Assembly (NCBI RefSeq): GCF_000020125.1
Contig: NC_010676.1
Span: 3,100,001 to 3,164,000 of the forward strand
DNA length: 64,000 nucleotides
Reading direction: 5' to 3'
From: Paraburkholderia phytofirmans PsJN
GTDB taxonomy: Bacteria; Pseudomonadota; Gammaproteobacteria; Burkholderiales; Burkholderiaceae
Both the position numbers and the translations under genes were made by a program. Shown here piece after piece: positions 27,828-36,345 of the stretch (its first letter is position 1; each line of letters opens with the position of its first letter). The notes under the pieces were generated by a model that saw nothing but the letters and a program-made list of their open reading frames with translations, was not told the DNA's origin and searched no databases.

Positions 27828-28571
27828 ATGACTAAGAGAAAAGTGATTCCGAGTCTGCGATCACTCGCAGATCAAGAGCGCGCAACGGCTAAAAAGGCCC
27901 GCGCATCGTGGCAGATGTTCACGATTATGGCAGAGTTTATCGAGGCGACCGAGTACCTCTCGGAGATTCGCCCGGCTGTCAGCATCTATGGTTCAGCGCG
28001 CCTGAAACCGAACTCGCCCTACTACAAACTTGCCACGCAAATCGCGCGCAAGCTCTCGGACGCCGGCTTCGCCGTGATCTCGGGCGGCGGCCCGGGCATC
28101 ATGGAAGCGGCCAACAAGGGCGCGCATGCAGGCAAGGCGCCTTCGGTCGGCCTGAACATCGAATTGCCGCACGAGCAGTCGGGCAATCAGTGGCAAGACA
28201 TCTCGTTGCGCTTCCGCCATTTCTTCACGCGCAAGGTCACGTTCGTGAAGAATTCGGACGCCGTGATCGTCATGCCCGGTGGATTCGGCACGCTGGACGA
28301 ACTCGCCGAAGTGCTCACGCTGATCCAGACCAAGAAGTCGCGCCACGTGCCGATCATTCTGGTTGGCGCCGAGTTCTGGGAAGGCCTGCTCACGTGGTTC
28401 AAGAACTCGCTCACGCCCATGGGCCTGATCAATCCGACCGACATGGACCTCATGCAGGTCATCGACGATCCCGACCAGGTGCTCGAAGCGGTGCTGAAGT
28501 TCTATGAAGACCGCGAGGAAGCCGAGCCGCAACCGACCAAGTCGGACGAAGACCGGATGTTCTATCTGTGA
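27828..28571 (+). CDS. LOG-family protein (TIGR00730-type Rossmann fold)
   Basis: This 247-residue protein has the lysine-decarboxylase-like Rossmann fold with the signature VMPGGFGTLDELAEVLT and an upstream SGGGPGIMEAANKGA loop. Family members hydrolyse nucleoside monophosphates, including cytokinin ribotides, releasing the base. Others in this long subgroup have no proven activity. A basic N-terminal tail (about 30 residues, TKRKVIPSLRS) precedes the domain. The first ATG is one base from the polA start; the next in-frame ATG would cut into a conserved helix. Confidence 0.88.
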   Translation: MTKRKVIPSLRSLADQERATAKKARASWQMFTIMAEFIEATEYLSEIRPAVSIYGSARLKPNSPYYKLATQIARKLSDAGFAVISGGGPGIMEAANKGAHAGKAPSVGLNIELPHEQSGNQWQDISLRFRHFFTRKVTFVKNSDAVIVMPGGFGTLDELAEVLTLIQTKKSRHVPIILVGAEFWEGLLTWFKNSLTPMGLINPTDMDLMQVIDDPDQVLEAVLKFYEDREEAEPQPTKSDEDRMFYL

Positions 28572-28631
28572 GGCTGCGCGCTTCGCGCCACGGCGCGAAA
28601 TGATGCACGCAGCGGTGTGGATATGCAGATC

Positions 28632-29549
28632 CTAACGGGCAGCCTCGAGGCTGCCCGTTTCCATTTGATCGAACTGATCGCCTTGCGCTTGCAGCCATTC
28701 GCAGAACTGGCTGACGAGCGGCGCATCCGCGACCTCGCGCCTCGCCACCCACCAGTAGCCGCGTGAATCGATACGCGGACCCGCCAGCGGCATCACGAGC
28801 CGTCCCGACGTTAGCTCATCCGCGAGCATGGGCAATGGGCCGAGCGCCACGCCAAGGCCGTCCACCGCAGCCTGCAAGGCCAGATAGAAGTGATCGAACG
28901 ATTGTTTCTTGCGGCATTTCGCCGTCACGCCAGCCGCTGCTAACCAGTTGCCCCAGGCATCCGGCCGCGTGTCGGAATGCAGCAGCACGTGCCGCGCGAG
29001 ATCGTCGGCAACCTTGATCGGTGAACGTTGCAGCAACGCGGGGCTGCACACCGGGATCTCGGTCTCACCGAGAAAATGTCCGCTCACGCAATTGGGCCAA
29101 TGCGCGGGACCACGCCGCACGGCAACGTCGAAAGCGTCCAGCGTCTCGACCGGCGCATTCGAGGTTGCCAGTCGCAACTCTACGTTCGGCACCTTTCGCT
29201 GGAACTGATGCAGCCGCGGCAGCAGCCATTTCATCGCGAAGGTGGGCAACGCATTCACGCGCAGCACATGGACGACACCGGTGTCGCGCAATTGATCCGT
29301 GGCGTGCGCGATGCTGTCGAATGCAGCCTGGACGGTTGAGAGGTAGCGGTGCCCGTCGTCGGTCAGACGCACGCGCTTGCCGCGACGCTGAAACACCTGC
29401 ACGCCGAGCCATGTTTCGAAAGCCGCGACTTGCCGGCTGATTGCACCGTGCGTCACATGCAATTCGTTCGCTGCCGCGGTGAAGCTCTCATGCCGCGCAG
29501 CAGCTTCGAATGCGCGCAGCGCGGGAAACGGAGGAAGATTACGGGCCAT
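28632..29549 (-). CDS. LysR-type regulator, GcvA-like
   Basis: This 305-residue LysR regulator has an N-terminal winged helix (FPALRAFEAAARHESFTAAA and then VTHGAISRQVAAFE) and a C-terminal effector-binding domain. The sequence resembles the GcvA group. It diverges from the chromate transporter pair, with 97 nt between the starts, and so probably controls that pair and itself. Its last codons overlap one arm of a strong hairpin (28635-28660). The effector is unknown. Confidence 0.88.
   Translation of the reverse strand: MARNLPPFPALRAFEAAARHESFTAAANELHVTHGAISRQVAAFETWLGVQVFQRRGKRVRLTDDGHRYLSTVQAAFDSIAHATDQLRDTGVVHVLRVNALPTFAMKWLLPRLHQFQRKVPNVELRLATSNAPVETLDAFDVAVRRGPAHWPNCVSGHFLGETEIPVCSPALLQRSPIKVADDLARHVLLHSDTRPDAWGNWLAAAGVTAKCRKKQSFDHFYLALQAAVDGLGVALGPLPMLADELTSGRLVMPLAGPRIDSRGYWWVARREVADAPLVSQFCEWLQAQGDQFDQMETGSLEAAR
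28634..28662. terminator. Hairpin ending the LOG gene and overlapping the lysR 3' end
   Basis: A perfect stem AACGGGCAGCC and GGCTGCCCGTT closes a TCGA loop and is followed by a short T-run on the plus strand. It contains the final codons of the convergent lysR gene. Confidence 0.75.
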
Positions 29550-29646
29550 GCTTGTGATTCTAGATCACAAAGCGGTGCTCAAAAATCGTTTTGCTCGATG
29601 CCAGTTCAGCGCTAACCTCCAGAGCTTGAACTGGAAGCTAACCGAT

Positions 29647-30216
29647 ATGGACCACGATCTCACCTCGTCCGAGCCTGCGCTTGCGCCCACGCCCACCTTG
29701 CGGCAAATCTTCGGCGGCTTTCTCGGCCTCGGGCTGATCTCGTTCGGCGGCGCGCTGCCGCTGGCGCGCCGGGCGCTGGTGGAACAACGCCGCTGGCTGA
29801 GCGCCGACGAATTCACCGACTTGCTGGGCCTCTGCCAGTTTTTGCCAGGCGGCAATGTGATCAACCTCTCGGTGGCGATGGGCATGCGCTTTCGCGGCGT
29901 GCCGGGCGCGCTGGCCGGTCTGCTCGGACTGATCGCGGGACCGTCGCTGGTGGTGATCGGCCTTGGCGTGCTGTACGAACACACGCAAAACGACCCGCAC
30001 GTTCGTCATCTGTTCGCCGGTCTCGCCGCCGCAGCCGCTGGCCTGCTGATCTCGATGGCCGTGAAAATCCTGCTGCCGCTTCGGCATAACCCAATGGCCG
30101 CGCTGATCGCGGCACTCGGCTTCATTGCGATCGCGATCATGCGCCTGCCGCTTCTGCCCACCATGCTGGTGCTGACGCCACTTAGCATCTACATCGCGTC
30201 GAGGAGCGCACGATGA
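29647..30216 (+). CDS. Chromate transporter, N-terminal half protein
   Basis: This 189-residue membrane protein is one CHR domain with about five or six helices. Its start TLRQIFGGFLGLGLISFGGALPLARR and the motif CQFLPGGNVINLSVAMG (FxPGxxxxN) are typical. Short-chain CHR proteins work as pairs, exporting chromate or possibly importing related oxyanions. The ATG is at 29647. The next gene overlaps by 4 nt (ATGA), so the two halves are translated together. A divergent LysR gene is the likely regulator. Confidence 0.9.
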   Translation: MDHDLTSSEPALAPTPTLRQIFGGFLGLGLISFGGALPLARRALVEQRRWLSADEFTDLLGLCQFLPGGNVINLSVAMGMRFRGVPGALAGLLGLIAGPSLVVIGLGVLYEHTQNDPHVRHLFAGLAAAAAGLLISMAVKILLPLRHNPMAALIAALGFIAIAIMRLPLLPTMLVLTPLSIYIASRSAR

Positions 30217-30743
30217 ACGACACGCTCATTGCCCTCGCCGTTATTTTCAGTCAGCTTTCGCTGCTCGCGTTCGGCGGCGGCAATACGATTCTTCCGGAGA
30301 TGCAGCGGCAGGTGGTGGATGTGCATCACTGGATGCCGGCCAGCGAATTCAGCGCGCTGTTCGCGCTCGCGCAAGCCGCGCCGGGGCCGAATCTGATGAT
30401 CGTCACGCTGATCGGCTGGCACGTGGCCGGCTGGGCGGGCATGCTGGTGACGTCGGTGGCGAAGTTCGGGCCGTCGTCGCTGGTGACGATCCTCGCGATG
30501 CATGCGTGGGAGCGCTTCAAGGACCGCCCGTGGCGACGTTACGCGCAACTGGGACTGGTGCCCGTGACCGCCGGCATCATCGCGGCGAGCGCGGCGCTGA
30601 TTGCCGAAGCTTCGAACTCGACGGCAATCGCGTGGGCGATCAGCTCTTTCACCGCCGTCATGGCGATGACGACGCGCGTCCATCCGCTGTGGCTTCTGGC
30701 GGCCGGCAGTTTGATCGGGCTGATCGGCATCGGGCAGCTTTGA
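30213..30743 (+). CDS. Chromate transporter, C-terminal half protein
   Basis: This is the 176-residue partner of the gene before it, also a single CHR domain. It has LLAFGGGNTILPEMQRQVVD, AQAAPGPNLMIVTLIGW and several hydrophobic helices. The two proteins have opposite predicted topologies in studied pairs and form the active transporter together. Overlap with the first gene is 4 nt. Whether chromate or another anion is the true substrate is not shown by the sequence. Confidence 0.9.
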   Translation: MNDTLIALAVIFSQLSLLAFGGGNTILPEMQRQVVDVHHWMPASEFSALFALAQAAPGPNLMIVTLIGWHVAGWAGMLVTSVAKFGPSSLVTILAMHAWERFKDRPWRRYAQLGLVPVTAGIIAASAALIAEASNSTAIAWAISSFTAVMAMTTRVHPLWLLAAGSLIGLIGIGQL

Positions 30744-30801
30744 GTTTGATCGGGCAGGAGCGAGCCGAAGTGGCGCTCGCCCTTGCCTGCGAAAACCCCG
30801 C

Positions 30802-32334
30802 TTACTGAAACGCGACTTCCGCGAAGCTACGCAGCTTGCGGCTATGCAAACGATGCAGCCCGTTCATCCGCAATAGCTCCATTGCCTTCACGCCGATCTG
30901 CAGATGCTGATCGACCTGCGCACGGTAGAACTGATCCGCCATGCCGGGCAACTTCAATTCGCCGTGCAAGGGCTTGTCCGACACGCACAGCAACGTGCCA
31001 TAAGGCACGCGGAAACGGAAACCGTTCGCGGCGATGGTCGCGCTTTCCATGTCGAGCGCAACCGCGCGGCTTTGCGAGAGCCTCTGCACCGGCTCGCGAT
31101 GATCGCGCAACTCCCAGTTGCGATTGTCCACACTCGCCACCGTGCCCGTGCGCATGACGCGCTTCAGTTCGACGCCGTCCAGCTGAGTGACCTGCGCGAC
31201 CGCGCGCTCGAGCGCCACCTGCACTTCGGCGAGCGCCGGAATCGGCACCCACAGCGGCAAGTCGTCGTCGAGCACGTGGTCCTCGCGCACGTAGCCGTGC
31301 GCCAGCACATAGTCGCCGAGGCGCTGCGTGTTGCGCAGCCCCGCGCAGTGGCCGAGCATGATCCACGCGTGCGGACGCAACACGGCGATGTGATCGGTGA
31401 TGGTCTTCGCGTTCGACGGTCCGACGCCGATGTTGATCATCGTGATGCCGCTGCCGTCCGCGCGCTTCAGGTGATACGCGGGCATCTGCGGCAGACGTGG
31501 CGGTGCCGTGCCTTCCTGCTCCTGTTCGCCCAGATTCGCGTTGTACGTGACCACGTCGCCGGGCTCGACGAACGACGTGTATTCGCTGCGATAGGCGCGC
31601 AATTCTTCGTCGTCGGTATGGGCCATCATCGTGCGGCCGAGTTTGACGAACTCGTCGATATAGAACTGGTAGTTCGTGTACAGCACGTAGTTCTGGCAGT
31701 GCGTGGGCGAGGTTGCCGTGTAGTGCTTCAGCCGATGCAGCGAGAAATCGACCCGCGCCGCCGTGAACAACGCAAGCGGATGCGGCTCGCCCGGCAGCGG
31801 TTCATACGTGCCGTTGACGATGCGGTCGTCGAGCAGCGCCAGGTCCGGCGTGTCGAACACGTCGCGCATCAGGAACAGGCGCTCGCGGTCCAGATCGCCT
31901 TCGAGATGGATGCCCTCGGCGAAAGCGAAATGAATCGGAATCGGCTGGTCCGACACGCCGACTTCGATCTGCACGTGATGGTTCTTCGCCAGCAGGCGCA
32001 ATTGCTCGCGATAGTAGTTACCGAACAGATCGGGCCGCGTGACGGTCGTCTCGAACACGCCCGGACCCGCGACGAAACCATATGAACGGCGTGAGTCGAT
32101 ATGCGTGTTGACCTCGGTGCACACCCGCACGAACGGATAGCAGGCGCGCACACGGCGTTCGAACAACTCGTTGCGGCGATAGCGCGCGAAGGCGTCGCGC
32201 AAGAACGACGTGTTCGCTTCGTAGATCGCCGAGAGGCGGGTGACGGCCTCGGTCGCGTCGTCGAAGGATTCGGTTGGGAAGCTGTTGGCGGGAGTTTGCA
32301 CCGCGCGTTGATTGGTATCGTTGTTCATCTTCAT
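30802..32334 (-). CDS. amn: AMP nucleosidase
   Basis: This 510-residue enzyme splits AMP into adenine and ribose 5-phosphate, controlling adenylate levels. The N-terminal regulatory domain (about residues 1-190) and the C-terminal nucleoside-phosphorylase-like domain are both complete. In the latter are MINIGVGPSNAKTITDHIAVLRPHAWIMLGHCAG and the ALDMESATIAANGFRFRVPYG stretch with the Glu that binds ribose. It matches the E. coli enzyme in domain layout and is slightly longer. It is monocistronic and convergent with the chromate genes. Confidence 0.95.
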   Translation of the reverse strand: MKMNNDTNQRAVQTPANSFPTESFDDATEAVTRLSAIYEANTSFLRDAFARYRRNELFERRVRACYPFVRVCTEVNTHIDSRRSYGFVAGPGVFETTVTRPDLFGNYYREQLRLLAKNHHVQIEVGVSDQPIPIHFAFAEGIHLEGDLDRERLFLMRDVFDTPDLALLDDRIVNGTYEPLPGEPHPLALFTAARVDFSLHRLKHYTATSPTHCQNYVLYTNYQFYIDEFVKLGRTMMAHTDDEELRAYRSEYTSFVEPGDVVTYNANLGEQEQEGTAPPRLPQMPAYHLKRADGSGITMINIGVGPSNAKTITDHIAVLRPHAWIMLGHCAGLRNTQRLGDYVLAHGYVREDHVLDDDLPLWVPIPALAEVQVALERAVAQVTQLDGVELKRVMRTGTVASVDNRNWELRDHREPVQRLSQSRAVALDMESATIAANGFRFRVPYGTLLCVSDKPLHGELKLPGMADQFYRAQVDQHLQIGVKAMELLRMNGLHRLHSRKLRSFAEVAFQ

Positions 32335-32527
32335 TCGCCTCTAATGATGAGGCCACATTACCACGGAACCGTTGCTCGCCAAATCACCTGACGGTGCTGC
32401 AACACACGTTGCCGCACCGCCCGCAAGTTTGCGCGCACGCCGCGCGAAAGCGGCGCAAAATAAGGCGGTCGCGCCCGAGGACCAGGTGGGATTTGCTAGA
32501 ATCGGGGCACCATATTGGAGAATCACC

Positions 32528-32923
32528 ATGAAGCCGCTCCTTCCCGTCGCCGTTGCACTGGCCTTCGCCTTTGGCAACGCCGCGATGGCTGCCCAGCCTG
32601 TCGACGATACACCGGCTCCCGGCGTGCCTCAGTCCGCCAACGAACGGGCCGGTCTGCCCGACCTGGAGAAGATCAATCGTCCGGCCGCCGAGGTCAGCTC
32701 GAAGGTCGAAATCAACGTGCCGCGCACGCCGAGCTTCTACGAACGCAGCGCCAACGGCACCGAAATCACCGAATACCGCGACAAAGGCAAGCCCGTCGAA
32801 ATCAACGTGCATTCGAACCTCGGCACGCGCTATCAAATGAGCGCGCCGCTCGACACTTCGCCCTCCGTTCGCGACAACGGCCGTGCAAGCACGCGTTTGC
32901 CGTCGGTGCACCTGACCTATTGA
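32528..32923 (+). CDS. DUF2782 family protein, exported
   Basis: This 131-residue protein has a signal peptide (KPLLPVAVALAFAFGNAAMA, cleavage after about residue 22). The DUF2782-like core is IEVNVPRTPSFYER-type sequence followed by NGTEITEYRDKGKPVEINV. It probably sits in the periplasm as a small beta-rich protein of unknown role. In many proteobacteria it lies beside polA and thrB; here thrB follows directly in the same direction, 223 nt on. The ATG has a GGAG ribosome site. Confidence 0.85.
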   Translation: MKPLLPVAVALAFAFGNAAMAAQPVDDTPAPGVPQSANERAGLPDLEKINRPAAEVSSKVEINVPRTPSFYERSANGTEITEYRDKGKPVEINVHSNLGTRYQMSAPLDTSPSVRDNGRASTRLPSVHLTY

Positions 32924-33146
32924 TGCATGCCGGGGCGGCGCCCCGGTGTGGGCCGTCGCCCGGATCCGCGCGCCCGCAAGGCGCCGTCCCGCGTCTCGGA
33001 CGGGCTGGCCGGTGACCCTGGCGGTAAGGCGTTGAAATACCGCCGCGCTTTACGGCGCCGAAAAAACGCTTTCTCGATACCGCATTTGCCTCAATCGCAC
33101 TGGCCGAATCGCGCCAGCCCGACCAACCTGATCTGACGTTTCCCGC

Positions 33147-34142
33147 ATGGCTGTCTTCACCGCTGTCACCGAACCCCAACTTGCAGAATGGATGAGCCAT
33201 TACGATCTCGGCGACGTCGTCGAATTTCGCGGCATTTCCTCCGGTATTGAGAACAGCAACTTCTTCCTGACGACGACGCGCGGCGAATACGTCCTCACGA
33301 TTTTCGAAAAGCTGACGGCCGAACAGCTGCCGTTTTATCTCGACCTGATGCGGCATCTGGCCGCGCACCGCGTACCGGTGCCGGATCCCATGCCGCGCGA
33401 AGATGGCGCGCTGTTCGGCACCTTGCATGGCAAGCCGGCTGCCATCGTGACCAAGCTCGAGGGTGCGCCGGAACTGGCGCCGGGCGTCGAGCACTGCATC
33501 GAAGTCGGGCAGATGCTGGCGCGCATGCATCTGGCCGGACGCGACTACACGGGCTATCAGCCGAATCTGCGCAGCCTGCCGTGGTGGCGGGAAACCGTGC
33601 CGACCATCCTGCCGTTTCTGCAAGGCGAGCAACGCGAGTTGCTGTCGTCGGAGCTGGCGCATCAGGAAGCCTTCTTCGCCTCCGCCGACTACGCCGCGCT
33701 GCCCGAAGGCCCGTGCCACGCCGACCTGTTCCGCGACAACGCCATGTTCGCGCACGCCGCGCCGGACACAGGCCACGAAGTGCGCCTAGGCGGTTTCTTC
33801 GACTTCTATTTCGCCGGCTGCGACAAGTGGCTGTTCGACGTGGCGGTGACGGTCAACGACTGGTGCGTCGACCTCGCCACCGGCAAGCTCGACAACGCGC
33901 GCACCGAAGCCATGCTACGCGCCTACCAGACCGTGCGCCCCTTCACCGCCGAAGAAAACCGCCACTGGGGCGACATGCTGCGAGCGGGCGCGTACCGTTT
34001 CTGGGTCTCGCGCCTGTATGATTTTTATTTGCCGCGCGCGGCCGAACTGCTCAAACCGCACGATCCCGGCCATTTCGAGCGCATTCTGCGCGAACGCCTA
34101 ACCGGCGTAGCACTTCCAGGCATTCATACCTCATGCAACTGA
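33147..34142 (+). CDS. thrB: Homoserine kinase
   Basis: This 331-residue kinase has the aminoglycoside-phosphotransferase fold (ThrB type II, not the GHMP type of E. coli). It phosphorylates homoserine in threonine synthesis. Visible elements are the [24 protein letters not shown]-lobe, the catalytic loop [12 protein letters not shown] and the metal-binding [19 protein letters not shown]. Its 3' end overlaps the next gene by 10 nt, which suggests coupled translation with the membrane protein. Confidence 0.95.
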   Translation: MAVFTAVTEPQLAEWMSHYDLGDVVEFRGISSGIENSNFFLTTTRGEYVLTIFEKLTAEQLPFYLDLMRHLAAHRVPVPDPMPREDGALFGTLHGKPAAIVTKLEGAPELAPGVEHCIEVGQMLARMHLAGRDYTGYQPNLRSLPWWRETVPTILPFLQGEQRELLSSELAHQEAFFASADYAALPEGPCHADLFRDNAMFAHAAPDTGHEVRLGGFFDFYFAGCDKWLFDVAVTVNDWCVDLATGKLDNARTEAMLRAYQTVRPFTAEENRHWGDMLRAGAYRFWVSRLYDFYLPRAAELLKPHDPGHFERILRERLTGVALPGIHTSCN

Positions 34143-34939
34143 TCGAAGTCCCCGCGAAAGCCGGCTATGTGTGGTTCCGGCAGGGTATCTGGCTGTTCCG
34201 CAAGAACCCGCTCGCGTTCCTGACGCTGTTCTTCACCTATCTGCTGGTGATGACGCTCGTGGCGCAAATTCCGGTGGTCGGCGGCGTGTTGCCGCTGGCC
34301 TTCATTCCGGGCGTCGCGGTCGGCTTCATGGCGGCGTGCCGCAACACGATCGCCGGCAAACCGGTGTTCCCCACCATTCTGGTGGACGGTTTTCACTCGT
34401 ACGGCCCGGTGGTCGCCAAACGGCTGCTGGTGCTCGGCGTGCTCTATGTCGTCGCAATGGCACTGGTGCTGGCCGCTTCAGCGCTCGCCGACGGCGGCAT
34501 GCTGCTGAAGGTCATGCTCGGCGCCGCCACGATGGATCAGGACGCGATCGCCAACAGCAATATCCCGCTGGCGGTGATCACGGCTTTCGTGGTCTACATT
34601 CCAGTGGCGATGATTTTCTGGTTCTCGCCGATTCTCGCCGCGTGGCATGACGTGCCGCCCGTCAAGGCGATGTTCTTCAGCCTCGTCAGTTGCTGGCGCA
34701 ACCGCGGCGCGTTCATCGTGTTCGGCGCGCTGTGGTTCGCGGTGGCGATGACGGTGTCGCTCGGCTTGTCGGCGCTGATGCAGGCGCTGGGCGCGGGCGA
34801 CTTCGCGTTCGCGATCCTGATGCCCGCCACGATGATCGTCACGACCATGCTTTACTGCTCGTTCTACGCGACCTATCGCGGCTGCTTCGGCGTGCAAACG
34901 CCCGAAGCACCTGACTTGCCGACCACGCCGGCGGCTTGA
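34133..34939 (+). CDS. BPSS1780-family membrane protein
   Basis: This is a 268-residue inner-membrane protein with about six hydrophobic segments (for example [36 protein letters not shown] and [20 protein letters not shown]). It starts [21 protein letters not shown], the recognisable BPSS1780-type opening. It overlaps thrB by 10 nt. The function of the family is unknown; the thrB link is common in Burkholderia. No catalytic motif is apparent. Confidence 0.85.
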   Translation: MQLIEVPAKAGYVWFRQGIWLFRKNPLAFLTLFFTYLLVMTLVAQIPVVGGVLPLAFIPGVAVGFMAACRNTIAGKPVFPTILVDGFHSYGPVVAKRLLVLGVLYVVAMALVLAASALADGGMLLKVMLGAATMDQDAIANSNIPLAVITAFVVYIPVAMIFWFSPILAAWHDVPPVKAMFFSLVSCWRNRGAFIVFGALWFAVAMTVSLGLSALMQALGAGDFAFAILMPATMIVTTMLYCSFYATYRGCFGVQTPEAPDLPTTPAA

Positions 34940-35056
34940 GTTCCATTCGGGCGCGGGCGCTGTTCTGGCGCCCGCGCCGCGCCGCCTTCGCGGCGACGCC
35001 TGCCCTCGCCATCTCCTGAATCTCCAGGCTGCACTCGTCAAGCTGCATAGATTTGC

Positions 35057-35073
35057 GGCACAATGATTTGCGC
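35057..35073 (+). promoter_or_regulatory. Candidate OhrR operator at ohrR
   Basis: GGCACAATGATTTGCGC resembles the perfect operator before ohr (35616-35632) with fewer matched bases. It lies 39 nt before the ohrR start, a good place for autorepression. Confidence 0.45.
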
Positions 35074-35111
35074 GCAATCCATTTGCACGCTCTTTTTATA
35101 CGAGATGCATC

Positions 35112-35564
35112 ATGACCCAGCGCCCCGCTTTGCCCTTCACGCTCGACGAGCAGCTCTGCTTCGCCCTCTACTCGACCTCGCTTGCCATGACCAAGGCGTA
35201 CAAGCCGCTGCTGGACAAGCTGGGTCTGACGTATCCGCAATATCTGGCCATGCTGGTGCTGTGGGAGAGCGACGACGTCACGGTCAAGGACATGGCCGCG
35301 CGTCTGAATCTCGATTCGGCAACGGTCACGCCGCTGCTCAAACGCCTCGAAACCCAAGGGTTGCTGGAGCGGGTACGCGGTGTCGAAGACGAGCGTCTCG
35401 TGTATATCCGGCTCACCAAAGCCGGTTCGGCGCTCAAGCGCCAGGCGCGCGAAGTGCCCGCCGAAATCTTTTGCGCGACCCAGCAGACGCCCGAATTTCT
35501 GCTGCGTTTGCGCGACGACCTGACTCGCTTGCGCGCTACCCTCAACGACTACATGGACCACTAG
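35112..35564 (+). CDS. ohrR: MarR-family organic peroxide sensor OhrR
   Basis: This is a 150-residue MarR-type repressor. The reactive Cys16 lies in the family motif EQLCFALYSTS. A second cysteine, Cys121, is 105 residues later, the same spacing as Cys22 and Cys127 in the Xanthomonas protein, so a 2-Cys disulfide switch is likely. The winged helix is VTVKDMAARLNLDSATVTPLLKRLE. Oxidation by organic hydroperoxides should release it from DNA. It stands 174 nt before ohr, with operator-like dyads before both genes. Confidence 0.93.
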   Translation: MTQRPALPFTLDEQLCFALYSTSLAMTKAYKPLLDKLGLTYPQYLAMLVLWESDDVTVKDMAARLNLDSATVTPLLKRLETQGLLERVRGVEDERLVYIRLTKAGSALKRQAREVPAEIFCATQQTPEFLLRLRDDLTRLRATLNDYMDH

Positions 35565-35615
35565 CCGGTTCGTTGCAAAACGCGTGCTATCGCTACGATG
35601 CGAAAATTCATTTGC

Positions 35616-35632
35616 ACACAAATGATTTGTGT
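35616..35632 (+). promoter_or_regulatory. OhrR operator before ohr
   Basis: ACACAAATGATTTGTGT is a perfect 17-nt inverted repeat around one base, 106 nt before the ohr start. AT-rich dyads like this are bound by OhrR in other bacteria. Confidence 0.7.
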
Positions 35633-35738
35633 ACTATCTTACTCACATGCCGCAGCGACAGCGCTCCGCCAAAACGGCGGGCTCAGCAAAGAGCGGCAAA
35701 TTTGCAGATCCTGACAACCCAGACAAAGGAGCAGCACC

Positions 35739-36158
35739 ATGAACATTCTCTACAAAGCAAGCGCAACGAGCACCGGTGGCCGCGACGGCCGTGCAGTGTC
35801 GTCGGACAATGCATTGGACGTGAAGCTGGCAGCACCGCGTGAACTGGGCGGCACGGGCACAGCGGGCACGAATCCGGAACAGCTCTTTGCTGCAGGCTAC
35901 TCCGCATGTTTCCTGAGCGCCATGAAGTTCGTCGCTGGCCAGAAGAAGCAGACTTTGCCGACTGACACGCAAGTCACGGCGGAAGTCGGCATCGGCCCGA
36001 ACGACAAGGGCGGCTTCGCACTCGACATCGACCTGCGCGTCTCGCTGCCGGGCCTGGACGCCGGCGCGGCGAAGGAACTGGTCGACGCAGCGCATCAGGT
36101 CTGCCCGTACTCGAACGCCACGCGCAACAACGTCGACGTCCGCTTGCAAATCGCCTGA
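35739..36158 (+). CDS. ohr: Organic hydroperoxide resistance protein Ohr
   Basis: This 139-residue OsmC/Ohr-fold thiol peroxidase reduces organic hydroperoxides with electrons from lipoylated proteins. The catalytic Cys57 is in GYSACFLSAMKF and the resolving Cys122 in HQVCPYSNATRNN. The typical opening is LYKASATSTGGRDG. An AAAGGAG ribosome site precedes the ATG. It is regulated with ohrR by the dyads described and followed by a long GC hairpin (36225-36262). Confidence 0.97.
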   Translation: MNILYKASATSTGGRDGRAVSSDNALDVKLAAPRELGGTGTAGTNPEQLFAAGYSACFLSAMKFVAGQKKQTLPTDTQVTAEVGIGPNDKGGFALDIDLRVSLPGLDAGAAKELVDAAHQVCPYSNATRNNVDVRLQIA

Positions 36159-36224
36159 GCGACGGATTCGATGCATTGCTAGAGAATCACTCGAGCGGCG
36201 CGGAAAACCGCGCTGCTTGCCACG

Positions 36225-36266
36225 ACAGCGCCCGCACCCTGCACAATAGGGGCGGGCGCTGTGTCG
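36225..36266 (+). terminator. GC-rich hairpin after ohr
   Basis: An 11-bp stem (36225-36235 with 36252-36262) is extended inward by CCC/GGG and followed by GTCGTTT, a weak T-run. Confidence 0.55.
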
Positions 36267-36345
36267 TTTGCAGACGCGGCATGCAATGTGCAGCGCAGCT
36301 CCGAAGCACAGTCGCCCTACCTTAATTCCACTATCTACGTTCCCG

